NCBI GenBank assembly: GCA_035048815.1
Contig: JAUCBN010000012.1
Location: forward strand, 11,017,001 to 11,081,000
Source: Abelmoschus esculentus
Taxonomy: Eukaryota > Streptophyta > Magnoliopsida > Malvales > Malvaceae
DNA length: 64,000 nt
Reading direction: 5' to 3'
Below, piece after piece: positions 1 through 11,618 of the stretch (positions are counted from its first letter, which is position 1; every line of letters begins with the position of its first letter). The translations under genes were made by a program, and so were the position numbers. Below the pieces are notes generated by a model that was not told the DNA's origin, did no database searches, and was given only the letters and a program-made list of their open reading frames with translations.

Positions 1-2065
1 CATATTTTAAACAAGACCAGTCTGAATATATATATATATATATATATATATTACAAGTCCATTTACATCCTGCCCGTTTGAGCCATAATCAGATAAAAAA
101 CCCTAATACCCTATTCTTGTTTGTGGGCAGCCGTCTGTGAGCTGTTGGATCTGATCTATGATGCAACGATTGGAATCGAAAGAAAAAAGCTTTCAGACTT
201 CTACATGCACCCACACACTGTCGCTTCAGCTCCTCCATGCACGCTTGGAGCACACGTGCAAGGCACTTCAGCTTCCGTCACCGTCCGTTCTCCGATCATG
301 CCTCTTGTCCGACAATCGATTCATGCATGCCAACAAAAGAAGTACGTTAAATCCGTACACAATTGCAAAAATAACAAGGCTAAAAAAATAAATAATTTTA
401 AAGGAATTAACAGAGGATAATCACAACAATTCCGACACATATAAACGAACATGATTCCAGCAAATCAACAGAGGCAATCAATAACATTTAGGGTTTCTTT
501 TCTCTTTTCTTTTGATGTAAAAATTGATTATAAAAAACGAAGAATAGAACATTGCAAAGGGCCCCCCCAATCGCCAGAAATCAATAGACATCATTTGTTT
601 TGATGTATACCCTCTCTTATCAGTTTTGCATTTATCGAAAAGGAGGGAACTAGATTATTACCTTCGTTTTAAAACCATTAGTTTCTTTCGTCCCCTTTTC
701 CACCGATGATAAGCTAACGGCCTTCGAACTTTAAATAGTGAGCTGAGCAAAAGGGGAAGAGGAATCCCTCATTTTTGTTTGTGTTTCTTTGTTTTGAAAG
801 AGAAGGTTCGATCTTGTTTTTTTCGGTTTTCCAGCAAGAGTTTGGATCTAGGGATTCCAAAAAGGGGATTTTGGTTTTGTTTTTTTAAAATCGAAGAGGA
901 TTTCAAAAAGGACTGTGGTAAAAAAGTTTTCAAACTCGTCGATTACCGGTGGTGGTTTCTGGATTTCTACGGCGACGATTTCTAGTTTTTGAGATGAACA
1001 CGATGAATGTTTATCGTGTTCTTTTGGGTTCGATTGAATAAACTAGAGAATCGGGGGGTTGATTTATTTTTGAAGGGTATAAAATGAATAAAGCTTTTTT
1101 TGTGTGTGTTTTTATTGTTTTTTATTGTCAGGGTCTTTTAAAATTGGGTTAATTTCATTAAACCTTTACGTGCTTTCAAAACATTACCCGTAGTCCTCGA
1201 AACTTTGCTCAGACTTTCATTTTGGTCACCAAACCATATAATAAGCTTTAATTTGTTTTTAATTTAGCCTAAGAATGCTTAAATCATTTTAATTTAGTTC
1301 ATTCTTCGTTTTAAATCAGCTTTGTATTTTCCCTTTTCTTCAATTTTAGCCCCAAATCTGATGATAAGGGTTTATATTTGTTCCCTAGAATTTATTTTCC
1401 CTTTCATTTCAGTCACTATTTTAAACAGTTTCCTCTCCTTTCGATTTAGTTTTTTTTATTTTTCTTTATATTTTGTTTTGGTCACTGTTTTTTATTAAAC
1501 CTTTTATTTTTAATTTATCTCTTAATTTTTGTTTTCATCACATCTTAGTCCCCTCAAGTAAATAATGTTCTATTTTAATGTTCCTTAAGATTTTGTTTTC
1601 CTTCTATTTGATCCATGTTCATTTATTTATTTATGTAGTTACTTTGGTCATTTATTTGAACATATATTTGCCTTTTTTTATAATCTTTTAGTCATGCACT
1701 TTATTTTATTGTACATGTGTATATATCGTTTATATTAAGGTTGTTAAGTCACACTTAGTTAATTAAATATCAATACGATATCTCTTTATTCCGTCGTAAC
1801 TGGTCCGATACCAGGCGTTATGGTAGCAGTGTATGCGTTTACATTAGAATAAAGAAACGATTAAAACATATTCGAATTTTTAAGTAAATATCAATTTATT
1901 GTCACTTTAAATCGGGAAATTCAAAAGTAATTAAGCGATAATTTTATAAAGGTATCAATTTTTGGGAGATTTTAAACACTAACACCGTTTTTAGTCGTAA
2001 CCAATTCTCTAATCCAATTCATTTCGAATCTCTGGCTTTTACGGTATCTAGTCTACCAAAGTGAC
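1..2065 (+). repeat. Tat/Ogre-like LTR, copy A, 5' part outside window
   Basis: This stretch is closely related along its length to 15640-17381 and 20371-22124. Shared landmarks are the segment around 'tacaagtccatttacatcc', a GTTGGATC/GATGCAAC hairpin near 144-168, and a run of T-rich text with 'gatgataagggtttata'. It ends just before a possible primer-binding site, 'tggcgactccaatcaa', at about 2067. The family assignment rests on that site and on the general look of the LTR, so it is inference. No protein reading frame here looks real; short ORFs in it are repeated in the sister copies with different frames. A TA microsatellite lies at 29-52. Confidence 0.6.
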
Positions 2066-2460
2066 CGATGGCGACTCCAATCAATTTTTAAATTGTTTTC
2101 CAATTTTCAATTTGTTTTCGATTTTTTTAAAAAAATTTAAATCAATTTTTTAAAACAATTTTCATTTTGGAAACCCTAATTGAATTTTTTACTAATACCT
2201 AAATTTCCTTTTTTAATTTTAAATTTGTAACCCAAATTCTCAAATTTTCCAAAATTCCCATTTTTTTCAATTATTTTAATTTTCCAAATTCCTATTTTTT
2301 AAAATCCCTAATTTCTCAATTTCAATTCTAATTTTAATTTTGAATTTTTTTCTAGATTTTACTAAATTTGAAGTCCCTAATTTTTCATTTTCTGAGTCTT
2401 CAAAATAGCGACGTTTTATTTATAAATATGTAAATTTTTAAAACGGTCGCTACACAAATG
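2066..2460 (+). other. Remnant of internal 5' leader next to LTR copy A
   Basis: It begins with 'gatggcgactcc', which resembles the tRNA-Arg-type primer site described for Tat/Ogre elements. The rest is extremely A/T-rich, low-complexity leader. It closes with an imperfect hairpin: AGCGAC-GTTTTA at 2407-2418 pairs with TAAAACGGTCGCT at 2440-2452, with one bulged base. No coding signal. Confidence 0.45.
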
Positions 2461-3044
2461 AATCTATTTCATTATTTTTTTTACCTCATCCTTTTTATTA
2501 AGTGAATCTTCACTTGGTAAAAAATATTTTTAACTTTATTTTACAATAAATATTAGTGACGATTCCCTTTGTAAAAAAATAAGATAGAAAAGTAAAAAAA
2601 TAAATTAATTTGATTAATTAGTCTTATGAATCACAATGGAAATGACCCATAATATTAAAACTATGAAGTTTCTAATCGGTAGATGACCCATATATTTAAA
2701 TTTTGATTAGGTTTGTTTGTAATTAAAAATTAGAATATGATATTTAGGATTTAAGGGTGTCCTTTTTCTAAATGTTGAGCAAAGTTTTTAAGAACAAAAT
2801 ATGAAATATAAAGATAGAAATTTTAAATACGAATAATTAAATTAGTTTAATTATTTTTAATTATGGTACATTTAATAGAATGTTATAAGATGACAGTTTC
2901 GAGCTCCAAATCATTGGTACAATATTTTTTTTTTAACGAGGTTTAAGCTGTTTTTGAACCGTAAGAAACTACCCTTTCTTCTTACTTAAGGACATAACTT
3001 AACCCACTCAACGATGTATCATTATAGACTACATAATCATTTTT
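2461..3044. other. AT-rich intergenic DNA, nothing recognised
   Basis: There are no open frames of note. A motif around 2500-2590 (short direct 'gaatcttcact' / 'aaaaaataagata') resembles 12290-12350 weakly and inverted. It is probably old transposon debris. Confidence 0.5.
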
Positions 3045-4644
3045 TATTTTGGGCTATCTTTGACTTGAGGTTTCCATTAAATAAGCTTTTAGTTGCTCAA
3101 AGTTTTATTATTTTTTTATTTTATTCGAACAAAATTCACATTTTTTATAAATATATAGACAAAAAACCATACTAAAAAGTTTTTTATTAAAAAAATCCTC
3201 CTAAGTGGGAGAAAAAAAGTATACTTGATAATATTTACAAATTTATAAGTGTCGGATTAACAAATTTTAAACACCCACACCCACAATGGAAAACATATTC
3301 TCAAGCACCAAAGTCCTAAGCTCAAGCGGAAGAACCGTAAAGACACTAGGTGAAAATCCCACATCAACAAATGATGAAATATCATGAATCAAGGACAATT
3401 AGGCTAAATCATCACCAATCTATTTGTTTTTCGAAGAATATGAAAAAACAAACCTTCTATAGCCGATCAAGCAACTCGTGAATCACTCGAACTAATGATA
3501 CCAGATCACTACCTATGTTTTGTTTTTCAAAATACAGACAACATCTAAATTATCAACCTCAAGTTATAAACAAAAATCTCGGTTGCAATAAATTGATATT
3601 AATACCGTTATGATATAAAAACCCTTAACAAACCTTCGATAATACTTAAAAATATCAAAAAAAACTTCAAACCTTTGAAATACTTTGAGGTGACCCAAAA
3701 CTATTACCTTATAAAACCAAAATCCAAATATACTAAATCTGAAATAGATCCATTTAACTTAACTCTTTTCTGAGTACGAATACACAAAATATCATTGATA
3801 AAGACCATCTCAAACTAATCTAGATAAGTCTAAAAGATCAAATTTATCAAACCATAGAAGTTGTTAGTGCCCTATAACTCCAAATGACTTTATTAAGAAC
3901 ACGTAGTGAATGTATCACATTCTAAAGTTGATTATCTGTATATAATTTTTTACTACCTTCAACTGATAGTATCTCAATCTTTAATTAATCTTAAAAAGTA
4001 TGTGTCTTTCTTTATTGGTTAAAAAGATTATCTATCCTCGAAAAGTGATAATGGTTCTTTATTATTATCTTATTGAGTTACTGATATTTAATCTTTATCG
4101 ATTTATCTGTATTTTTAATAAAAAGTTGGTGTAGCACCAACAAATTCCATTGGATAAATTTTTTTAATAATTTTTTAATCTAATTCTTCAATTATCTTAA
4201 CTCGGTCGGTGCCAAGCAATATGGTACAATCCATACAGGTGTAACACGCTAAGGAAATTGGGAATAGCCTCCACCCAAAGGGGAAAATCTGGAAAAATGT
4301 CCCACAACTTCAAAGATAGCTTCATGACACCAAAGGCGTAAATTCAGTGGACAAGGGAAATGTCACAGACATGAACAAAAGCAGTTGGGAACACCGAACA
4401 CCAACATCAAACGTGGTCCAAAACTCTGAGCATCCAAAAATAAGATTTTTTTAATTAGTGACGTGGTAGTGAACCAGACTTATTTAATAATTTTTTTATT
4501 TAAATAAATGACCACAATCATTTTCATTGTTTTATTGATATTTATCAGATTGATTGACACCGAAATAAAAGTTTAAATATTTATTTAGTAAAACCTTTTA
4601 TTCAATGTTTCGGATAGAATTTACTTCATAGTTTAATAACTAAA

Positions 4645-4885
4645 TAGTATGAGTAAAAATTTTATGTCTCTTTATTATGCATTCTTTCATGTCTCTTATT
4701 GAAATTTTCTATAAAATTAAATCTTAAACCTTAAATCTTTTCTATATCCTAAACTCTACCTTTAAAAAATACACCATACATCTAATTCCTAAACTCTAAC
4801 CACAACCTTTAATTTTGAACCCTAAGCACAACTTAAACTTGGACTTTAAATCTTAAACCTTAATCGTCATGCATCTAAGGATGAA
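4645..4885 (+). repeat. AT-rich 'taaaccctaaa' dispersed repeat, copy 1
   Basis: It starts 'gagtaaaaattttatgtctc' and runs into 'cctaaactctacc...aaaaaatacaccatac'. The same order of motifs occurs at 27655-27900 and 52985-53175 (same strand) and, inverted, at 12640-12860 and 54780-54990. It is a short noncoding repeat family of about 200-250 bp near the methyltransferases. Its class is unknown. Confidence 0.6.
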
Positions 4886-4999
4886 AAGAAAAGAGACAAA
4901 CGATTTTCCCCATGTATATTTACTTTACGCATTAATTTAAGACTGTAGCTCCTGTAAATATGGTAACCTTTCTTCCCCGTTCATTTACCCTTTTTAGCC

Positions 5000-5007
5000 T
5001 ATAAATA
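5000..5007 (+). promoter_or_regulatory. TATA box of OMT1
   Basis: TATAAATA in the context 'tttttagccTATAAATAaca', 55 bp upstream of the ATG at 5062. The same 20-bp block precedes OMT2 and OMT3 at an equivalent distance, which supports a conserved core promoter. Confidence 0.7.
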
Positions 5008-5033
5008 ACATATTTCCTTGGTACGCTGGTTCC

Positions 5034-5045
5034 ATGGGAAAATAA
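5034..5045 (+). promoter_or_regulatory. Three-codon upstream ORF before OMT1
   Basis: ATG-GGA-AAA-TAA sits 16 bp before the main ATG. OMT2 has the same mini-ORF; OMT3 does not. Whether it lies in the mRNA depends on the start site, expected about 25-35 bp after the TATA box, so it is borderline. Confidence 0.35.
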
Positions 5046-5061
5046 ATAGTTCTTGGGAAAG

Positions 5062-7232
5062 ATGGATATGGTGAATGCCAATGAGGAGCATGCTCGCGAG
5101 CTACTTGAAGCTCAGGCTCACGTTTGGAACCACATGTTCAGCTTCATAAATTCCATGTCCCTAAAATGTGCTGTTGATTTGGGCATTCCTGATATCATTC
5201 ACAACCATGGCAAGCCCATGACTCTTACCGAGTTGGTGGCTGCACTACCGATGCTCAACCCTACCAAGGCACACAACATCTACCGGATCATGCGTATTTT
5301 AGTCCACTCGGGCTTCTTTGCACAACAGAAGCTTAGCAATGGCAACCAAGAAGAAGGTTACGTTCTTACAAATGCTTCTCGTCTCCTGCTCAAGCAGAAT
5401 CCCATAAGCATAACACCTTTGCTGAAATTTGTGCTGGATCCTATTTTACCAAAGCCTTGGGGTTTTCTAAGTATCTGGTTCCAAAACAATGATTGTACCC
5501 CATTTGATACAGCTCATGGGATGACATTTTGGGACTATGCTGGTCACAACCCAAAGCTTGGTAATATTTTTAATGAAGGCATGGCAACCGATGCTCAATT
5601 GGTTAGTAGCGTTTTGATTGAGAAGTGTAAGGACACATTTGTTGGAAAAACAGTGGTATGTGACCATCTTTGGAGCAATTTTTGAATAAGTAAAGATAAA
5701 GTTTTGAATAAGGAAATGGTTGATTCCTATTCTATGCCGTGAGATCTTTACAACGGTAGCTCATACGCTCAATATCGTTGAGTGGTGAATGAGAAATTGA
5801 TGCTCAAAGTGGGAAGGTCAAGAATGAATAAGGAATGTAGAACCCCTTTATCCCACATTGTTGGGATAAATGATATGAGAGTTGTTTATATACAACTACC
5901 CATAATGAAGTCATTGAATGACTTGAGTTGACATTGTGCCTTGTGTGCAGGGGGGGTGAATCCAATTCCATTCAGGTTGGAGTGCACCCGCACGATGTGG
6001 GCGATGCGAATGTCTAGACCAATTGGGCTTTTTCGAGTCTTGCGGATATTTTACCCGTTGTGCATATTTATGGTATTTAATTTAAATTAAAATACCAGTT
6101 GGATAACAGATGATTTGATTCTCGGATATTTAAATTATTTCCTTGTTTGATTGGAATCAATTCCGGATTTTAATTTTTGGAATTCAATCCCGGATTTCTC
6201 GGATATTAAATAAGGAAAGTAATATCACCGTTTGCCCTAGAAATCCACTATATAAAGGGGTTGATGTTCTCTGTTTCAAATCATCCCAAAACACGTTTTC
6301 CTCTCTAGTTTTCTCTCTCGGTGGTAGGCAAAGATAAGAGCAGTTCGAGAACTCGGCAGAAGTGCTACTGTTCGGAGTTCTTCCAGTTGTTGTATCTTGG
6401 GAGACTGACTGCCAAACAACTCGGCACCCTCGGAGTGGTTGAAAATCAATCTTAAGGAAACTGCAAACGCAGGCCTCAACTTCATCCGTTTTTCAAACAA
6501 AAAATCGGTTTGATCTTTATATTTCAATTTTTCAAATTCGATTTTTGTTTTACTAACGATTTTTATTTCTTGTGATCGTTTCGAAGTAAAGATTGTATAA
6601 CAATATTTGAGGTATTGGATTCGCTGGTGGACGTTGGAGGAGGCACAGGAACACTGGCCAAGGCCATTGCTGATGCATTTCCAAACTTGGAGTGCACTGT
6701 GCTTGATCTTCCACATGTTGTCGATGACCTGCAAGGCGGTAGTAACTTGAAATATGTTGGAGGCAATATGTTTGAGGCAGTTCCTGCTGCAGATGCAGTT
6801 ATACTAAAGGTTATGTTTTACTAAATTTAATATCCTTGGTCTCTTTTAACATTTTTTTTTCTTCCAATCCATATATGATTACATTAATTAGGATTATTGA
6901 ATGATTGTTGATGATGAATTGACCAGTGGATATTTCACAACTGGAATGACGAAGACTGTGTCACTATTCTGAAGCACTGTAAAGAGGCAATCTCAGACGG
7001 GGGGAAGGTGCTGATAGTAGACATGGTCGTCATAGATGAAGAGAAAGTGAATGATGAAAACTCGAAGACGTTCGAAACGCAGCTGTTCTTCGATATGTTG
7101 ATGATGGCGATGCTGACGGGTAAAGAGAGGAGGGAAGAAGACTGGGCCAAGCTGTTTGGTGCAGCTGGTTTCAGTGGCTATAAGATATTTCCTATATTAG
7201 GCGTAAGATCTCTCATTGAGGTTTACCCTTAA
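5062..7232 (+). pseudogene. OMT1: resveratrol/isoflavone-type O-methyltransferase split by a solo LTR
   Basis: This is a plant type-I small-molecule O-methyltransferase, nearly identical to OMT2 in the first exon. Start chosen: ATG 5062, whose product begins MDMVNANEEHARELLEAQ. Exon 1 is broken after 5639, inside the Phe-193 codon, by the solo LTR 5640-6602. Coding resumes at 6608 and exon 1 ends at 6809. The intron is 6810-6926 (GT..AG, phase 0) and exon 2 is 6927-7232. Without the LTR the frame is open for 361 codons with the SAM loop LVDVGGGTG and the catalytic-His segment IFHNWND. Unspliced read-through stops at 5685 after 207 residues, leaving the dimerisation half but no SAM domain. A GTATGT donor at 5656 and an AG at 6610-6611 would remove most of the LTR in frame and give a 365-residue protein. 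It is therefore either a pseudogene or a gene rescued by a new intron. Neighbours: a copia insertion 0.9 kb downstream. Confidence 0.8.
5640..6602 (+). mobile_element. Solo LTR inserted in OMT1 exon 1
   Basis: The element begins TGTTGG and ends TAACA (TG...CA termini, TGTT/AACA inverted ends) and is 963 bp long. It is flanked by ACATT (5635-5639) and ATATT (6603-6607), a 5-bp target duplication with one mismatch. Joining the flanks restores the OMT2-like frame. A TATA motif (CTATATAAAG) is at about 6249. No internal genes or second LTR are present, so it is a recombination product of a full element. The 'cccacattgttggg' style text suggests Ty1/copia, but this is weak. Orientation is taken from the TATA motif. 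Confidence 0.85.
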
Positions 7233-7337
7233 CAATCAGTTGTTGTAACTCTTTCATGTTCGGCTGTATTTTGGTTTAATATATTGTTGCATCTCTTTCG
7301 TATTGATTTAAGTTAATGATATTTGCGTACTTTACTC

Positions 7338-7343
7338 AATAAA
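7338..7343 (+). terminator. Polyadenylation signal of OMT1
   Basis: AATAAA in 'tttactcAATAAAatatcac', about 105 bp after the stop codon. It is conserved at the same relative place after OMT2 and OMT3. Confidence 0.6.
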
Positions 7344-8140
7344 ATATCACGTTTTTATAAATTTATTGTTCAATTGGGCATACAAGAAACGTTATTTCAT
7401 TTAACGGATATATTTTGGATCATTCTATGCATATCATATTCAACTCACAGCACACACTCAGATGCTTGAGATATAGCATGTTACTTTGTTACTTGGAGCT
7501 TCTAAACTCTCCGTAAGGTATTGAAATCTTTGAATTTCACTTGAACAAGTATTTATACTCAACAACTATTCTTATTGATGCCTAGGTAGGGTCAAAGTAT
7601 CGATATCTAATCAAGAGTGTTTATATTCATCGATCGATATTGATATTAAAGAGACTTAATTTGTTATATTAAATACTGATTTAAGTATTGATTCTAATTT
7701 GTATTATCGATACTATTCATGTGGTACAAAAACCCATGCTTAGAAAGTTAAAACCTCAATATTGGATTTCATTGTTTATAGATGTAGAGGTGACAAACGG
7801 GTCATTCTGTTCAAATTTTTTTTCTCGGCAATAAGATTTTATTAATAAGACTTAACTGAACTCAAACTCGGGATACATGCTTCATTAATTATCTCTTCAA
7901 ATTTTAAAAAATAAAATAAAAAAAAACTCCCAGAAAATAGTATACTAATATCACACAATAAATAAACTTCCAAGCTATTCCTCTACAGTCTTAGCCAATA
8001 GTGTTGGCTTAAACTTGTAGTGCGAGAGTTTTGGTCTTATTATTGGTCTGGTCTTGGCTCAAATGATGAGGATGAGATTTTTAAAAACTATAACATTTTC
8101 AGGGCCATCTACACAATCTAACCACAATCCAATTTTCACA
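7344..8140 (+). repeat. Downstream flank of OMT1, shared with OMT2 and OMT3 flanks
   Basis: 7500-7810 ('cttctaaactctccgtaagg', then 'tactatcgatactattcatgtgg') is collinear with 29640-29728 plus 37259-37450 (OMT2) and with 56440-56730 (OMT3). It shows that the duplicated unit included at least 0.6 kb of 3' DNA. No genes. Confidence 0.7.
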
Positions 8141-8349
8141 TGTAAACATTCATACAGCTATAGAAGAAGATAAGAATGAGTGTAAAAGGGATGATCTTAT
8201 TGAAGAAAAGGTCTGAATATTTATAAACAAACCAAATGAGAAATGCATGAGACAAGCACGAGGAAACCTTAACAGACTCGTCATGAACTGTCACCAACTT
8301 TGGAGGGAAAGTTAGTTTCGGTTATATCAGAGAGAATATTGTTCTAACA
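8141..8349 (-). repeat. 3' LTR of copia element
   Basis: Begins 'tgtaaacattcatacagc' and ends 'gttctaaca' (plus-strand text). It matches 11619-11826 throughout with scattered substitutions. Confidence 0.88.
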
Positions 8350-8370
8350 TTTTTCCTTCTTTTTCTTCAG

Positions 8371-10582
8371 AATTGAAACTTCGGAGACCTTGTACACAAA
8401 GCTTGCTTCGAAGATCCTCCAGGTGTAAAGTTGGAGCTGGTTTAGTAAGAATGTCGGCCACTTGACAACGAGCAGGGACATAGCACACATGTATCGTTCC
8501 AGAGGCAACTTTCTCATGCACAAAATGTAGGTCAAGATCCACGTGTTTGGTCTTGGCACAAAGAACTGGATTGACAATCATTGAAATGGTGCTCGTGTTA
8601 TCACACCAAATTATTGATACTTCGGGTAGCTGGACTTCCATATCTGTTGAGATAGAATAGACCCAAATAACTTCTGAGGAGGCATCAGCAAGGCTTCGAT
8701 ATTCTACTTTGATTGTTGATCGGGAAATAACTTTTTGTTTCTTTGCACTCCAGGAGATGATATACTTGCCAAGGTACACACAGTAGCCTGATGTTAAACG
8801 TCGGTCATCAATATCACTTCCCCAATCAGCATCCGAGAAGGTTGTTAAGGAAGCTTCAGATGATTGAGGAGCAAACCATAAACCATAATCAATGGTGCTT
8901 CTGAGATAAAGAAAAATTCATTGAACTGCTTTCCAGTGTGATTCGGTGGGTACTTGCATGTATTGTGCAACTTTGTTAACAGCAAAGGCAAGATCAGAAC
9001 GAGTGTGACATAGATACTGTAGTACTCCAACAATGCTACAATAGCCATGAACATCACTGAAAATGTCACCTGAATGTTTACTGAGTTTCGGATAAACCAC
9101 CATTGAAATGGAAACTGAATTGATGGGTGGTATATCTTGTCCTTTGCAATAGGTCGCGAGCATACTTAGTCTGATGAAATAGGATTCCCCTTTTTACATA
9201 CCGAACTTCAAGTCCAAGAAAGTAATGTAGGTGACCAATATTCTTAACCGAGAATTGAGTATGAAGAACAACAACAATTTCTTGAATACAATCTTCGGAT
9301 TTCCCTGTAAGCAGGATATCATCAACATATACCACGATATATATAACATTATCACCATTTCCACGAATGTAAAGTGAGGTGTCTGCCAATGAAGCATGAA
9401 AACCTAGATTTACCAAACAATTTTTCAGTTTCATGAACCAGTTACTTGGAGCTTGTCTTAATCCATAGAGAGCTTTGTGTAATAGACACACAAGTGGTGC
9501 TCGTGTAGAATCGAAACTCTCAAATCTAGGGGGTTGATGCATATAGACAACCTCTTCGAGATCACCTTTAAGAAAGGTATTATTGACATCAATGTGATGA
9601 ATATGTCATCCTCTTGTAACAACTATCGTAACAACTATCGAGAGAAGAATATTAAGAGCAAAAAATCTAATCATTGGAATGAATGTTTCCAAAAAATCAT
9701 TTCCTCGTACCTATGTGAACCCTTTTGCAACCAGGCGTGCTTTGTACTTATCAATCGAGCCACCAGGGTTGTGTTTGATGCGAAAAAGCCATTTGCAGCC
9801 AATGACCTTTTAGCCATGAGGTAATGAAACCAATTCCCAAGTGCCATTTTCTTGAAGAGCAGTGTATTCAGTCATGACTGCCTTGTGCCAATCCGGATCT
9901 TGAAGAGCCTCATGAATAGTGTTTGGTGTTACACTATAGTGGACATGATAAATTTTAGGCTTGAATATCCCTAGTTTACTTCGAGTAACCATGGAGTGCG
10001 TTTTGCCAGGAGGTTGTTGTATTGGAAACAAAGTAGGAAGATCATGTGCTTCAGGAATCATGGATGTGGACTCCTCAGAGATGAGAGAATCTGAACTTCA
10101 TGAAGGAATAGGAGTGACCTATGTAGGTTGTGAGGGATCAGACTATTCAGGAGCTACAACAGTGTCCTGGAGAGGAGTGTTAGTGACACTTACATCATCG
10201 TGTATAGGTGAGGCTTGCTCAACTCCTGTGGAGGAAGAAGCAACCTGTACAACTGGTGGGGAACTGGAGAATACCAATGGAACTGAAGAAGACAAATGAG
10301 GCTGAGAAGTACATGTTGGAGAGCTGCCCTTTCGAAAGGGAAAAATATTTTCATTAAAAACCATGTGTCGAATGATATAATTAAATCAGTATGAGCTATA
10401 TGAGATATGGTAAGTGTTAAACCATCACCAAGATGCACTTTTCCCTTACTAGAGTAGGAGCTCAAGGAGGAAGGAGAAGGAAAACCATTTGTTACGTGAT
10501 GAGTCAAACCAGAGTCAGGAAAACAAGTCAGTCCTGAAGATCCAAGCTCCGCAACCAGGGAATTAACTTGAGGGGCAACCAC
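8371..10582 (-). pseudogene. copia pol remnant: protease, reverse transcriptase, RNase H (integrase lost)
   Basis: Read on the minus strand. The protease trace PDSGLTHHVTN lies near 10510-10530. The reverse transcriptase N-terminal part is at 9810-10061 (WHKAVMTEYTALQENGTWEL). The RT core is at 9078-9542, with ALYGLRQAPSNW and the active-site YVDD near 9319-9330. The RT end is at 8918-9163 and the RNase H at 8327-8779 (EYRSLADASSEVIW, then VADILTKP). Between the protease trace and the linker 'VFNENIFPF' near 10340-10364 the whole integrase is missing. Pieces lie in different frames and none spans a working polyprotein. Confidence 0.85.
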
Positions 10583-11555
10583 TAGAGGAGTGGGACAAGA
10601 AAGGTCAGGAGCTACCTCAGCAACAAAGGGTTCATATGTAAGATCAACATGATTTGTGGCATAACAGGTGTTGGCTTGGGAGGTAATTTCTATGCGTGGT
10701 GATGGAGAAGTGTTGGGTTTGTAGGTTTTATCACTCCGATGCCAACATCTGTCTGCAAGGTGGCCTAGTTTGCCGCAGACTTGACACTGAATTTGAGGAT
10801 GACCTTCTAACGATTCACAGGTGGAACAACATCATCACGTGAAATCTTTCTCGAGATCGATCAGGGCCATCAGTGAACCGAGTGTGATGAATGCCAATTG
10901 GCATTCGAAGAGGATCAACAAGCCTAGTCTCAGCATCAATCAAGACAAAGGTAGCACCATCAACGGTGTAAGGCACACGACTGGCAGAGGTAACAGCCAC
11001 GAAAGGATCATATTCAGGAGGTAGGCCACTGAGAATGGTGGCAATTTGTTCGACCGTGGAGACCGGACTTCCAAAAGAAGCTAGGAGATCGCAGATCTCC
11101 TTAATCTGAACGTGTAAGCTCGCATAGACTGAGTGACCTTCTTGATGGATCAAAGACGACAGTAGAGATACATTAGCTTTGTAATGAATAACTGAGAATA
11201 GAGACCGAAAATGGTTTTCCAGATCGAAGCCATTGTATCAACACCTACAAGATTGGGCAAGATATCGGGACTGATAGTGGAAAGAAGCCAAGAAGCTAAA
11301 GAGCTATCTTGCTTCACGAAACCATTGTACGCAGGATTAGCCACAAGATCACCATCATCACCTAGAATGAACTTTGGGGGAGGAAGAATATCAGAATCAA
11401 GATAGTCTTCTAGATCATGGCCACACATCATCAGCAATACTTGTTGTTTCTAGAGAAAGTAGTTCGTGTCATCCAGACGAATACTGATACGTTTGTTGAA
11501 GAATGATTGGGAAGTTCCATCTTCTGCAGTAGCAGCTTGATGAGCTATGGAAAAG
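10583..11555 (-). pseudogene. copia gag remnant (UBN2-type) with zinc knuckle
   Basis: The N-terminal region (about 11450-11550) reads ISIRLDDTNYFL and is then cut by an in-frame TAG where a Trp codon is expected. The gag body follows in 11150-11437 and 10815-11153 (SGLPPEYDPFV). A zinc knuckle, CQVCGKLGHLADRC (C-x2-C-x4-H-x4-C), is encoded near 10745-10790. The usual ATG seems to have become ATA near 11553. It is a dead copy. Confidence 0.75.
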
Positions 11556-11618
11556 TGAAACTACAGAGATTTTAGAGGAGGTTTGCCATGATCAAAAAGG
11601 AAAGAACGACTGATACTA

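Larger units (their letters stand above)
3045..5061 (+). repeat. Duplicated upstream segment of OMT1 (pair of 26063-28092)
   Basis: The text from 'ggtttccattaaataagc' through the methyltransferase start is near-collinear with 26063-28092, with many substitutions and small indels. The left edge of the match in the second copy falls exactly where the LTR of the 22125-26061 element is cut. The two copies therefore mark the extent of a tandem duplication that carried OMT1/OMT2 with about 2 kb of upstream DNA. No protein-coding frame is evident inside it. Confidence 0.8.

Noticed and set aside
121..420. Open frame of 99 codons at the left edge
   Set aside because: It lies in the Tat-like LTR copy A. 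The matching sites in copies B and C are in other frames or have stops, so it is not conserved as protein.
5053..5061. Earlier start (TTG) for the methyltransferases
   Set aside because: Plant nuclear genes rarely use TTG; the ATG three codons later has good context and gives the family-typical N-terminus.
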